Positions 5,686 through 13,287 are shown, counted from the stretch's first letter. The stretch: DNA of 13,475 nucleotides from Peptoniphilus sp. (GCA_029983555.1 JASBZH010000038.1:1-13475); one strand, 5' to 3'. Made by a program: numbers and translations. Notes: a model not told the origin generated them from the letters alone.

Positions 5686-7989
5686 ATGTCAAAAATTTTA
5701 AGGAAAGAAACTTTGGCACCAAATATTTACTTATTTGATGTATATGCGCCAAAAATTGCAGCTTCAGCTAAGCCCGGTCAATTTATTATTTTAATTGCTG
5801 ACAAATACTCAGAGAGAATACCACTTACTATATCTGATTACGACGTAGATAGAGGAAGTGTAGAAATAGTAGTTCAAGCATCTGGTGAATCTACTAAAAA
5901 AATTGCTAAATTTGAAGAAGGTGACGAATTTAAAGATTTTGTAGGACCTCTCGGTCGAGAATCTGAATTTTGTCATATGGATATAGATGAATTAAAAAAC
6001 CAAAAATACTTATTTGTAGCAGGAGGAGTCGGCACAGCACCAGTTTATCCTCAAGCAAAATACTTTAAAGAAAATGGACTTCACTGTGACATCATCATTG
6101 GAGCAAAGTCCAAAGAGTTTGTAATTCTAGAAGATAAACTTCGTTCAGTTTGTGATAATTTATACATAGCAACTGATGATGGAAGTTATGGCTTTAAGGG
6201 ACTTGTTACCGATAAATTGAGCGATTTGGTCGAGAATGAACACAAAAAATACGATCACGTAGTTTCAATTGGACCTATGATAATGATGAAATTTGTAGAA
6301 ATAACTACAAGAAAATACGACCTACCAATTACCGTTTCACTTAATCCCATAATGGTTGATGGAACTGGAATGTGTGGAGCTTGCCGTGTAAATGTAGGGG
6401 GCAAGACAAAATTTGCCTGTGTCGATGGACCAGAATTTGATGGTCACCTTGTTGACTTTGATTCTGCCATGAAAAGACAGCGACAATACATTGACAATAA
6501 AAAAACGAAAGAGATAAAGGATCACAACTGCACATTAGATATGGCAGTTGAAGCTTCACAGGTTAAATATGATGAAAATTTAAAAGAAGAGATTGAAATA
6601 AAAAAAGCAAAAGATAGATTTACTCGCATTCCTATAGCAAATCAAGATCCTGATATAAGAAATAAAAACTTTAAAGAAGTTTGCCTTGGCTATACACCTC
6701 AAGAAGCGGTTTTGGAAGCAAGCAGATGCTTAAACTGTAAAAAACCACAATGTGTTGATGGATGCCCTGTTTCAATAGATATTCCAGGATTTATTAAAGA
6801 AATTGCTAGTGGAAATTTCGAACAAGCTTATAAAGTCTTATCCCTATACACTTCCCTACCTGCAGTATGTGGTAGAGTTTGTCCTCAAGAAACACAATGT
6901 GAAGAAAGATGTGTCCTTGGGAAAAGAGGAGATGCAGAATCAATAGGTAAACTTGAAAGATTTGCAGCTGACTATGCAAGGCGTCATCATGTCAATACAG
7001 ACGATGCCCACAAAACTATAGACAAAAAAATTGCTGTAATAGGCGCAGGCCCTGCAGGACTTACTTGTGCTGGTGAACTTTCAAAAATGGGATATCAAGT
7101 CACTATATTTGAAGCACTTCAAGAAAGTGGAGGAGTTTTAACTTATGGAATTCCTGAATTTAGATTGCCAGAAGAAGTTGTTGCACATGAAGTAGAAAAT
7201 ATTAAAAACAGTGGCGTTAAAATAGAAAATAACACTGTCATAGGAAGAACCATATCAGTAGACGATTTAGTAAAAGAAGGATATCAAGCAGTCTTTATAG
7301 GTTCTGGTGCAGGACTTCCAAGATTTATGAACATTCCTGGTGAAAACTTAAATGGAGTTTATTCTGCAAATGAATTTTTAACTAGAAATAATTTAATGAG
7401 ATCTTTTGACGACAATTACGATACACCAATAAATGTTGGTCAAAAAGTAGCTGTCATCGGCGGTGGAAATGTTGCGATGGATGCAGCAAGAGTTGCTAAA
7501 AGGCTCGGCGCAGATGTATCAATACTATATAGAAGAACTGAAAAAGAACTTCCCGCTAGAATTGAAGAAGTAAATCACGCAAAAGAAGAAGGCATTAAAT
7601 TTGAAATGCTAACAGCTCCTACTGAAATAATAGGAACAGAAGATGGATGGGTAAAATCATTAAATTGTGTCAGAAATGAGCTCGCAGAACCCGATGAATC
7701 TGGAAGAAGAAGACCTGTTAAAATTGAAGGTTCGGACTACACCGAAGACTTTGAGACTGTAATTATGGCACTTGGAACTAATCCAAACCCACTTATAGCT
7801 TCAACAACTAAAAATTTAGACATAGAAAACTGGGGTGGAATTATTATAAACGAAGATTCCCAAACTTCTAGAGAAGAAATCTTTGCCGGTGGAGATGCTG
7901 TTACTGGTTCAGCCACTGTAATACTTGCAATGGGCGCAGGCAAAAATGCAGCTAAATCAATTGACGAATTTTTGAGAAATAAAAATTAA
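5686..7989 (+). CDS. nfnAB: Fused NfnAB: NADH-dependent reduced ferredoxin:NADP+ oxidoreductase, both subunits in one chain
   Basis: A 767-residue cytoplasmic flavin/iron-sulfur enzyme. Residues 1 to about 285 match NfnA (PyrK/ferredoxin-NADP reductase fold): flavin-binding region RIPLTIS (44-50), nucleotide region FVAGGVGTAPV (110-120), and a [2Fe-2S] site of C230, C233 and C245 with D225 in the fourth position, as in NfnA. From about 300 on it matches NfnB/GltD: [4Fe-4S] cysteines C348, C351, C356, C360, C395, C399, C405 and C409, with a CPQE glutamate (E402); FAD motif VIGAGPAGL (451-459); second nucleotide site VIGGGNVAMDAARVAK with YRR at 615-617; and C-terminal FAGGDAVTGSATV. In the two-subunit enzyme these parts bifurcate electrons between NADPH, NAD+ and ferredoxin. 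No glutamate synthase large subunit is adjacent, which argues against a GltD role. ATG has GGAGG 7 nt upstream. The gene is monocistronic with its own promoter and terminator. Function is assigned by family; bifurcation is not proven. Confidence 0.9.
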   Translation: MSKILRKETLAPNIYLFDVYAPKIAASAKPGQFIILIADKYSERIPLTISDYDVDRGSVEIVVQASGESTKKIAKFEEGDEFKDFVGPLGRESEFCHMDIDELKNQKYLFVAGGVGTAPVYPQAKYFKENGLHCDIIIGAKSKEFVILEDKLRSVCDNLYIATDDGSYGFKGLVTDKLSDLVENEHKKYDHVVSIGPMIMMKFVEITTRKYDLPITVSLNPIMVDGTGMCGACRVNVGGKTKFACVDGPEFDGHLVDFDSAMKRQRQYIDNKKTKEIKDHNCTLDMAVEASQVKYDENLKEEIEIKKAKDRFTRIPIANQDPDIRNKNFKEVCLGYTPQEAVLEASRCLNCKKPQCVDGCPVSIDIPGFIKEIASGNFEQAYKVLSLYTSLPAVCGRVCPQETQCEERCVLGKRGDAESIGKLERFAADYARRHHVNTDDAHKTIDKKIAVIGAGPAGLTCAGELSKMGYQVTIFEALQESGGVLTYGIPEFRLPEEVVAHEVENIKNSGVKIENNTVIGRTISVDDLVKEGYQAVFIGSGAGLPRFMNIPGENLNGVYSANEFLTRNNLMRSFDDNYDTPINVGQKVAVIGGGNVAMDAARVAKRLGADVSILYRRTEKELPARIEEVNHAKEEGIKFEMLTAPTEIIGTEDGWVKSLNCVRNELAEPDESGRRRPVKIEGSDYTEDFETVIMALGTNPNPLIASTTKNLDIENWGGIIINEDSQTSREEIFAGGDAVTGSATVILAMGAGKNAAKSIDEFLRNKN

Positions 7990-8020
7990 CCCATATAGTT
8001 TACAATTTATTTTAATTTTA

Positions 8021-8052
8021 AAATACCACAAGTGATTATACTTGTGGTATTT
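8021..8052. terminator. Bidirectional terminator between nfnAB and the convergent DsbA-like gene
   Basis: A perfect 13-bp stem (8021-8033 with 8040-8052; core ATACCACAAGT / ACTTGTGGTAT) with a 6-nt loop ends in AAA on one side and TTTTT on the other, so it can work on both strands. Both flanking genes end towards it. Confidence 0.9.
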
Positions 8053-8061
8053 TTATAAGTA

Positions 8062-8868
8062 CTAAATTAGCTCTATGATATTTATATTTCCAAAATTAGA
8101 TTTTTTTACTTTTTTCTCATCGAGTAGCTCTTTTAATTTATTGTCTTCTCCAAACACTAAATTTATCTCATCTTCAATGACTGTGTCATATTCTTCTAAA
8201 TAAGAAATTAAAGTCTTTGCGCTACTTTCATCCAAATCTTTTTTAGTTAAATCCATATTATTTAAAATAAAATCATCAATCATGTCTAATTTTAGAATGT
8301 TTTGAATAACCCTATTATTCTCTTCTACTAAAAAGCCTGGCTGTTTTTTAATTCTGTAATCAAAAGCAGTCATTCTATTAGATAAAAATGTCTCTTCTAT
8401 CATTTCAAATTGCATAAAGAATTCATCAAAGTCAACATCAAATTCTTCTAAAATTTCTTTTTGAACTTCTTTAAGAAAAATATTCTTACCTAGAATAATT
8501 GCGTATTCGAGTAATCTTCTTAAATATTTTTTTGAATTTTTTTCATCTATCTCTTTAAAAGATAGATAGTATTTGTCCAAAGTATATGTAGAATTATACT
8601 CTTCTGTATATAGACTAGGCACATCTTTAAAACCAGGAATATGTGTAATTGTTGCAGTTGCTCTATACATATCGTATAAAATTTTATTTCCCAGCTTTAC
8701 TGTATTCTTGTCCCTAAAATTTTCTGGCAGAAATTCTTCGTAGTTTCCTATAAGGCCAGTCATTACAAAATCATATTTGAAATTATCATAAAAAAATTCA
8801 TATTTTCTAATTTTTGGATAAATTCCCCACAAAAAAGGGTCCAAAACATCTGTAAAAATTTTAAGCAT
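8062..8868 (-). CDS. DsbA/SpxH-family thioredoxin-fold protein lacking the CxxC active site
   Basis: A 268-residue protein without signal peptide or membrane segment. The N-terminus IFTDVLDPFLWGIYPKIRK followed by VMTGL lines up with the DsbA/SpxH (YjbH)/FrnE-like pattern FTDPLCPWCWG-x-x-P-x-LRK...MGGL, but the CxxC is DPFL (residues 10-13). There is no cysteine anywhere in the protein. The middle (YLRRLLEYAIILGKNIF and the residues after it, then VDFDEFFMQFE) resembles the helical insert of that family, and QPGFLV may be the late strand near the cis-proline. It therefore cannot be a thiol oxidoreductase; SpxH-type members act as protease adaptors, so a binding role is possible but unproven. 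Start: an in-frame ATG lies 15 nt upstream at 8883, but AAGGGGG sits 5 nt before the ATG at 8868, which I chose. It is divergent from nrdD and convergent with nfnAB. Family call is from remembered patterns only. Confidence 0.6.
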   Translation of the reverse strand: MLKIFTDVLDPFLWGIYPKIRKYEFFYDNFKYDFVMTGLIGNYEEFLPENFRDKNTVKLGNKILYDMYRATATITHIPGFKDVPSLYTEEYNSTYTLDKYYLSFKEIDEKNSKKYLRRLLEYAIILGKNIFLKEVQKEILEEFDVDFDEFFMQFEMIEETFLSNRMTAFDYRIKKQPGFLVEENNRVIQNILKLDMIDDFILNNMDLTKKDLDESSAKTLISYLEEYDTVIEDEINLVFGEDNKLKELLDEKKVKKSNFGNINIIELI

Positions 8869-8887
8869 AGCTACCCCCTTCATTTAA

Positions 8888-8896
8888 ATTATAACA
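8888..8896 (-). promoter_or_regulatory. Extended -10 promoter for the DsbA-like gene
   Basis: On the minus strand TGTTATAAT fits the extended -10 pattern TGnTATAAT, about 20 nt before the start codon. No good -35 lies 16-18 bp upstream. It is the only TATAAT in this intergenic region on this strand. Confidence 0.5.
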
Positions 8897-8958
8897 TATT
8901 TTTAATGGTCTATATCTTTAGCCGTATTAAATTAAGTGCATAGTGTACTCTAAAAAAT

Positions 8959-9005
8959 ACACTATATGTTGAAGTGATATAGATTTATACCACAATATGT
9001 TGTAT
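8959..9005 (+). promoter_or_regulatory. Tandem NrdR boxes upstream of nrdDG
   Basis: Box 1 ACACTATATGTTGAAG (8959-8974) and box 2 CCACAATATGTTGTAT (8990-9005) both match the NrdR core C-w-A-t-A-T-n-T-w-G. They are offset by exactly 31 bp, three helical turns, the spacing described for paired NrdR boxes. Box 2 overlaps the -10 hexamer, as expected for repression when dATP is high. The nrdR gene itself is not in the window. Confidence 0.88.
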
Positions 9006-9008
9006 AAT
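9003..9008 (+). promoter_or_regulatory. -10 box of the nrdDG promoter
   Basis: A perfect TATAAT overlaps the end of NrdR box 2; the -35 at 8980-8985 (TAGATT) is weak. The predicted start near 9015 leaves a leader of about 40 nt containing the GGAGGGGG ribosome binding site (9041-9048). Confidence 0.6.
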
Positions 9009-9053
9009 AATATTATCTTGAAAATTTGAAATTTTATATTGGAGGGGGATAAA

Positions 9054-11177
9054 ATGCCAAAAGTAATAAAGAGAAATGGCGAAGAAGTTGATTTTGACAG
9101 AGAGAAAATAGTTATTGCAATTGAAAAAGCTATGAATTCAAGTTCTGGAGTTTATGTAGAAAACCAAGCAGAAGAAATAGCCCAAGAAATTGAAGAACTA
9201 GCTAAAAGTAAAGACACTGCCCTAACTATTTATAATATTGAGAGCGAAGTTTATTATAGGCTCATTCAATATGACAACCCTGCAACAGCTAGAGCTTACG
9301 AATCTTATAAATCTGTTCAACAATATAAACGTGAGCAAAATACAACTGACGAAGGGATTCTTGGCCTATTAAACGAAACTAATAATGAACTTATGGATGA
9401 AAACTCAAATAAGAATGCAATTATTGCTTCTACACAAAGAGATTTAATTGCTGGAGAAGTATCCAAAGATATAGCAAAGAGAAAAATGATCCCACTAGAT
9501 TTAGTAGAGGCACACGAATCTGGCGCAATACATATTCATGATATGGACTATTTTATTCAGCCAATTTTTAATTGCTGTCTTGTGAATATGAAAGACATGC
9601 TAGATAACGGAACAGTAGTCAACGGAAAGATGATTGAGACGCCAAAATCTTTCCAAGTTGCATGTAATGTAATGACTCAAATAATTGCTCAAATTGCATC
9701 AAATCAGTATGGTGGACAAAGTATAAATATTTCTTGTTTAGGAAAATACCTAAGAAGATCTTATGACAAAAACTTAAGCCTCGCTCTAGATACACTTGGC
9801 GATGTTTCTTTGGCAGAAAAAATGGCTGACCAAATGACTAAAAAAGATCTTGAAAGTGGAATTCAAACAATTCAGTATCAAATAAACACTTTAATGACTT
9901 CAAATGGTCAAGCTCCTTTTGTCACTCTTTTCATGTGGCTTGAAGACAATGACGAGTATGTCGACGAAGTGGCAATGATAATAGAAGAGATTTTAAAACA
10001 AAGAATTCAAGGTATAAAAAATGACGCAGGGGTATATGTAACTCCAGCATTCCCTAAACTTATATATGTACTTGATGAAAATAATATACACAAAGATTCT
10101 AAATATTATTATTTAACATCACTTGCTATTAGATGCACTGCAAAGAGAATGTATCCAGATTACATTTCTGCCAAAAAAATGCGTGCAAATTACGAAGGCA
10201 ATGTGTTTAGTCCAATGGGATGCAGAGCGTTCTTGCCAACATATAAAGATGAAAACGGAAAGTATAAATTTGAAGGAAGATTTAATATGGGCGTTTGCTC
10301 AATTAACTTACCGCAAATTGGAATTTTGGCAGGTGGAGATGAAGAAAAATTCTTTGAAATTCTAGAAAAAAGACTCGATCTTGTAAAGAGAGTTGGCCTT
10401 TTGAGATACGAACATTTAAAGAATGTATCTAGTGACTCCTCTCCTATCCACTGGCAACACGGCGCTATCGCAAGACTAAAAAAACACGAACCAATAGCTC
10501 CACTTCTTGAAAATGGATATTCAACTGTATCTCTTGGATATATTGGAATATATGAAGCTACAGTTTTGACTAAAGGAGTAAGCCACACTAAAGAAAAGGG
10601 CTATAAATTTGCAATGAGAATTATGGACGCATTAAATGCTGCCTGCAAAAAGTGGACAGAAGAGTACGGAATTAAATTTACACTTTATGCAACACCAGCG
10701 GAATCTTTGACACAAAGATTTGCAAATATTGACAAAGAGAGATTTGGAATAATAGAAAATGTAACAGATAAGGGTTACTACATTAACTCATTCCATGTTG
10801 ATGTTCGTGAAGAAATTTCAGCATTTGAAAAATTTGCCTTTGAATCAAAATTTCAAGATAAATCAACAGGTGGTTGCATATCTTATGTAGAAATTCCAAA
10901 CATGAACCACAACTTAGAGGCTCTTGAAACAATAGTAAGATTTATATATGACAATATTCAATACGCTGAATTTAATACTAAATCCGACTACTGCTCAGAA
11001 TGTGGTTATGATGGAGAAATTAAATTAAATGATAAAGAACAGTGGGAATGCCCACAATGCGGCAATACTGACAGAGCAACTCTTTCTGTTGTAAGAAGAA
11101 CTTGTGGATATTTAGGTGAAAATTTCTGGAACGAAGGAAGAACTAAAGAGATAAACGCTAGGGTACTTCACATATAA
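9054..11177 (+). CDS. nrdD: Anaerobic (class III) ribonucleoside-triphosphate reductase
   Basis: Makes deoxyribonucleotides from ribonucleoside triphosphates under anaerobic conditions using a glycyl radical. Numbering from the ATG at 9054 (707 residues, usual length): an N-terminal ATP-cone with VIKRNGEEVDFD at about 4-15; FNCCLVNM with the substrate-site cysteine at about 174/175; MGCRAFL with C390; a zinc site of two CxxC pairs (C647/C650 and C666/C669); and the glycyl-radical loop RRTCGYLG, whose radical glycine is G685 in CGY. An in-frame TTG at 9039 would add five residues but lies within and just before the GGAGGGGG ribosome binding site, so it is rejected. The gene is coupled to nrdG by a TAATG overlap and controlled by the NrdR boxes upstream. 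No sign of truncation. Confidence 0.97.
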   Translation: MPKVIKRNGEEVDFDREKIVIAIEKAMNSSSGVYVENQAEEIAQEIEELAKSKDTALTIYNIESEVYYRLIQYDNPATARAYESYKSVQQYKREQNTTDEGILGLLNETNNELMDENSNKNAIIASTQRDLIAGEVSKDIAKRKMIPLDLVEAHESGAIHIHDMDYFIQPIFNCCLVNMKDMLDNGTVVNGKMIETPKSFQVACNVMTQIIAQIASNQYGGQSINISCLGKYLRRSYDKNLSLALDTLGDVSLAEKMADQMTKKDLESGIQTIQYQINTLMTSNGQAPFVTLFMWLEDNDEYVDEVAMIIEEILKQRIQGIKNDAGVYVTPAFPKLIYVLDENNIHKDSKYYYLTSLAIRCTAKRMYPDYISAKKMRANYEGNVFSPMGCRAFLPTYKDENGKYKFEGRFNMGVCSINLPQIGILAGGDEEKFFEILEKRLDLVKRVGLLRYEHLKNVSSDSSPIHWQHGAIARLKKHEPIAPLLENGYSTVSLGYIGIYEATVLTKGVSHTKEKGYKFAMRIMDALNAACKKWTEEYGIKFTLYATPAESLTQRFANIDKERFGIIENVTDKGYYINSFHVDVREEISAFEKFAFESKFQDKSTGGCISYVEIPNMNHNLEALETIVRFIYDNIQYAEFNTKSDYCSECGYDGEIKLNDKEQWECPQCGNTDRATLSVVRRTCGYLGENFWNEGRTKEINARVLHI

Positions 11178-11671
11178 TGAGATACGGACAAATTAGAAAA
11201 TATGACGTAGCAAATGGTCCTGGAATCAGAAGCACAATTTTTGTAACAGGTTGTACACACAACTGCAAAAACTGCTTCAACAAGGAATATCAAGACTTTG
11301 ACTACGGTGATGTTTGGACAAGTAAAGAGACTAAAGAAGTTATAGACTATCTGAAGCTAAATGAAGTAAATGGGCTTACCGTGCTTGGTGGTGAGCCATT
11401 CCAAAATGAAAAAGATTTATATAAAATAATTAAAGAAATTCAAAAAGAAATTTCTAAAGATATATGGATATTTTCCGGATATACATTTGATCAGATAATA
11501 GAAGACGAAAATAAAAAGAAACTCCTCGAACTATGCGATGTGTTGGTAGATGGACCATTTATAGAAGACTTAAAAAATCTAAAACTAAAATTTAGAGGAT
11601 CATCTAACCAAAGAATCATAGATATAAAAAAATCATTTAAAGAAAATCAAGTAATAGAATTAGACATATAA
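11177..11671 (+). CDS. nrdG: Anaerobic ribonucleotide reductase activating protein (radical SAM)
   Basis: A 164-residue radical-SAM enzyme that binds a [4Fe-4S] cluster and S-adenosylmethionine to generate the glycyl radical on NrdD. The cluster motif CTHNCKNC (C26, C30, C33; CX3CX2C) and the SAM-binding LGGEPFQ near residues 70-76 are intact, and NGPGIRS near 13-19 is typical of the activase family. Its ATG shares one base with the stop codon of nrdD (TAATG). No strong ribosome binding site of its own is visible, so it probably depends on coupling to nrdD translation. Confidence 0.96.
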   Translation: MRYGQIRKYDVANGPGIRSTIFVTGCTHNCKNCFNKEYQDFDYGDVWTSKETKEVIDYLKLNEVNGLTVLGGEPFQNEKDLYKIIKEIQKEISKDIWIFSGYTFDQIIEDENKKKLLELCDVLVDGPFIEDLKNLKLKFRGSSNQRIIDIKKSFKENQVIELDI

Positions 11672-11677
11672 TACAAA

Positions 11678-11715
11678 AAGAGCTTTTCTAGAAATAGAAA
11701 GCTCTTCTTTTTTTT
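11678..11715. terminator. Bidirectional terminator between nrdG and the convergent unknown gene
   Basis: A stem of AAGAGCTTT (11678-11686) with AAAGCTCTT (11698-11706) is followed by a T-run at 11708-11715. An A-run precedes the stem, so on the minus strand the same hairpin ends in TTTTT and can also stop the gene at 11768-12418. Confidence 0.88.
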
Positions 11716-11767
11716 ATAATATAACCTAAATCGCACTCAGTTTATAAATTCTCTTTATTAATAAATG

Positions 11768-12418
11768 TTAAACCTCTGGTGGAATAGGTTTATCCAAATT
11801 TTCATTATTAAAATAGTCAGTTCCCTCTGTCGCATTCCCAGTATAAGTGGCAAGAGTTGATACATATTTTTCTCCATCAATAGAATAATAAATTTCTATC
11901 CTAATGGGTTCTAAAAAATACTTTTCAAACTGTGTCCTATACCTAGTAAATTCATAAATATATGTGTCGTTTCCAATTAAGTTTAACTGTCCATTAACGA
12001 TTCTAGGTTTATCCGCATCCTTATCTTTATAGTGAGATGCAGAAGCATAAATTCTTATCTTCGGATTTTCATCTGGTTTTACAATTTCATCTTTAAGATA
12101 AAAATTAAAATAAACCTTATTATCTATATTTAAATCAATAACAGGAATGTCTCCCTCTACTCTTCCATAAATTCTATCTTTTAATTTGTCTAGCTTTTCA
12201 GCAGATAAATTTTTATACTCATTTTCTTCAAAAGTTCTTATTATAGGCTCTCTATCATCATTACTTATTTTAGCAGTCATCATTATTCCATCTACTTTTT
12301 CATTCCTTAAAAAATCTGGAGTTGGAAGTGATGCAATATTTAATATAATTAAAAATGCAACTACTAGAGCAAGTAATATGCCCAAAATTATAAATAATAT
12401 CTTAAAAGCTTTTTTCAT
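11768..12418 (-). CDS. Unknown membrane-anchored protein with an extracytoplasmic domain
   Basis: Not recognised. The 216 residues begin with a short basic stretch (MKKAFK) and one hydrophobic segment (about residues 7-32), followed by a hydrophilic, acidic domain with alternating short polar/aromatic stretches (for example KVYFNFYL, TYIYEFTRYR, IRIEIYYSIDG) that suggests beta-strands. There is no lipobox cysteine and no cysteine anywhere, so it is probably an N-terminally anchored or secreted protein facing outward. ATGs 30 nt and 27 nt upstream are in frame, but the AGTGGTGAT just before the ATG at 12418 fits a ribosome binding site, so that start is chosen. It is a single gene, convergent with nrdDG and divergent from the thioesterase gene. 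No function is assigned. Confidence 0.75.
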   Translation of the reverse strand: MKKAFKILFIILGILLALVVAFLIILNIASLPTPDFLRNEKVDGIMMTAKISNDDREPIIRTFEENEYKNLSAEKLDKLKDRIYGRVEGDIPVIDLNIDNKVYFNFYLKDEIVKPDENPKIRIYASASHYKDKDADKPRIVNGQLNLIGNDTYIYEFTRYRTQFEKYFLEPIRIEIYYSIDGEKYVSTLATYTGNATEGTDYFNNENLDKPIPPEV

Positions 12419-12452
12419 TTTATCACCACTTTTAATAATTTTCATCACAATT

Positions 12453-12482
12453 ATTATATCATTTTCAAGTTTTTTATACCAA
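12453..12482 (-). promoter_or_regulatory. Candidate promoter for the unknown membrane-anchored protein
   Basis: On the minus strand a -35 TTGGTA (12482-12477) and a perfect -10 TATAAT (12458-12453) are separated by 18 bp, and lie about 35 nt before the chosen start codon. Confidence 0.55.
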
Positions 12483-12556
12483 ACGTTAAAATAAGAAGCA
12501 TTTATCTAAGCGAATTAAATACATTTTTGTCAGTAATATCTACATTTCAAAATTAA

Positions 12557-12584
12557 ATGTTATAATATATTTATATTATAACAT
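12557..12584. promoter_or_regulatory. Long perfect palindrome over the -10 of the thioesterase gene, candidate operator
   Basis: Half-site ATGTTATAATAT (12557-12568) is repeated inverted at 12573-12584 around a 4-nt centre, with no mismatch. It contains an extended -10, TGTTATAAT (12558-12566), on the plus strand, and by symmetry one on the minus strand. Position and symmetry suggest a dimeric repressor site. The TTATAAT...ATTATAA halves recall Fur/PerR-type boxes, but their spacing is wider than the usual single base, so no regulator is named. The AT-rich background makes partial palindromes common, but 12 of 12 is unusual. Confidence 0.5.
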
Positions 12585-12617
12585 AATATCAGTTTTTATA
12601 AATTGAAAGGAGAAAAA

Positions 12618-13094
12618 ATGACAGATAAAATAGCTATACAAGAAACTTATGGTGAGAGATTTCAATATTGCTGGGGATGCGGACCAAAAAATGAACATGG
12701 AATGCATTTAAAATCCTATCCAAGTGAAAGCGGTGAAGAATGTATCGCAAAGATTACACCAGATAAAATTTATACTGGAGGAGTTCCAAAAAACTTATTT
12801 GGTGGAATGATTGCGATGATTTTTGACTGTCATGGAACTGCATCAGCAGCTTGGTTTAAACACAGAGACCTAGGACTTGAATTTAATAAAGAAACTGTGA
12901 TAGGAAGATTTATAACAGCAAGACTTGAAGTAGACTTTAAAAAGCCAACACCTATGGATAAAGAAATAACAATAACAGCAAAAGCTGAAGAAATTGGTGA
13001 AAGAAAAGTAATCGTTGATATGGTATTAGAAGCAGAAGGCGAAGTTAGAGCAAAAGCTAAGATGGTAGCTGTTGGCGTAAAAGATAATATGTAA
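12618..13094 (+). CDS. Hotdog-fold (PaaI/4HBT-like) acyl-CoA thioesterase family protein
   Basis: A 158-residue single-domain hotdog protein. Motifs from the ATG: CWGCGPKNEHGMHLK near 18-32, which resembles the CxGCG-x-x-N-x-x-G-x-x-L opening of this thioesterase group; NLFGGMIAMIFDCHGT near 59-74, corresponding to the usual HGG...D catalytic helix, with F in place of H and an Asp-Cys-His at D70-H72; and RLEVDFKKPTPMD near 102-114 for the central strand. Such enzymes hydrolyse acyl-CoA thioesters as oligomers in the cytoplasm; the substrate is unknown. An in-frame TTG 15 nt upstream is rejected because AAAGGAG sits 6 nt before the ATG at 12618. Single gene with its own promoter and terminator. 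Confidence 0.82.
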   Translation: MTDKIAIQETYGERFQYCWGCGPKNEHGMHLKSYPSESGEECIAKITPDKIYTGGVPKNLFGGMIAMIFDCHGTASAAWFKHRDLGLEFNKETVIGRFITARLEVDFKKPTPMDKEITITAKAEEIGERKVIVDMVLEAEGEVRAKAKMVAVGVKDNM

Positions 13095-13099
13095 AAATA

Positions 13100-13130
13100 A
13101 AGCTAGATAGTTTATACTACCTAGCTTTTT
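13100..13130 (+). terminator. Terminator of the thioesterase gene
   Basis: AGCTAG pairs with CTAGCT, and the stem extends four more pairs past one mismatch (13101-13126). TTTTT follows, starting about 5 nt after the TAA. Confidence 0.8.
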
Positions 13131-13254
13131 CTGTTAATAAATATATAAATTTTAATTAGTTTAATTTTAAATTCAAAAATTAAAAGGCGTAGATCAATCT
13201 ATTAGATGATATACTTTACTCTAAATATCTATACTAAAAACTTAAAAACAAGTA

Positions 13255-13287
13255 TAAAAAAATCTTCCATCTCAGGAAGACTTTTTT
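13255..13287. terminator. Bidirectional terminator between the thioesterase gene and the rRNA operon
   Basis: TCTTCC (13263-13268) pairs with GGAAGA (13275-13280) across a 6-nt loop, flanked by A-runs and T-runs on opposite sides, so it can act on either strand. Between 13131 and 13422 I see no gene other than this hairpin and the rRNA terminator; the rest is AT-rich sequence without recognisable signals. Confidence 0.65.

Noticed and set aside
6337..6559. Short minus-strand open frames inside the nfnAB gene
   Set aside because: They lie opposite the conserved [2Fe-2S] region of the fused enzyme and have no independent support.
5686..7989. Annotation as glutamate synthase small subunit (GltD)
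   Set aside because: The C-terminal half is homologous to GltD, but the N-terminal NfnA part with Asp/3-Cys [2Fe-2S] site and the absence of a large-subunit gene fit NfnAB better.
10190..10588. 132-codon open frame on the minus strand inside nrdD
   Set aside because: Fully antisense to conserved nrdD sequence (including MGCRAFL), with no start signals or recognisable motif.
12186..12494. 102-codon plus-strand open frame opposite the unknown membrane protein
   Set aside because: No ribosome binding site, and hydrophobic stretches arise from the reverse strand of a real membrane segment; the minus-strand gene has a promoter, ribosome binding site and terminator.
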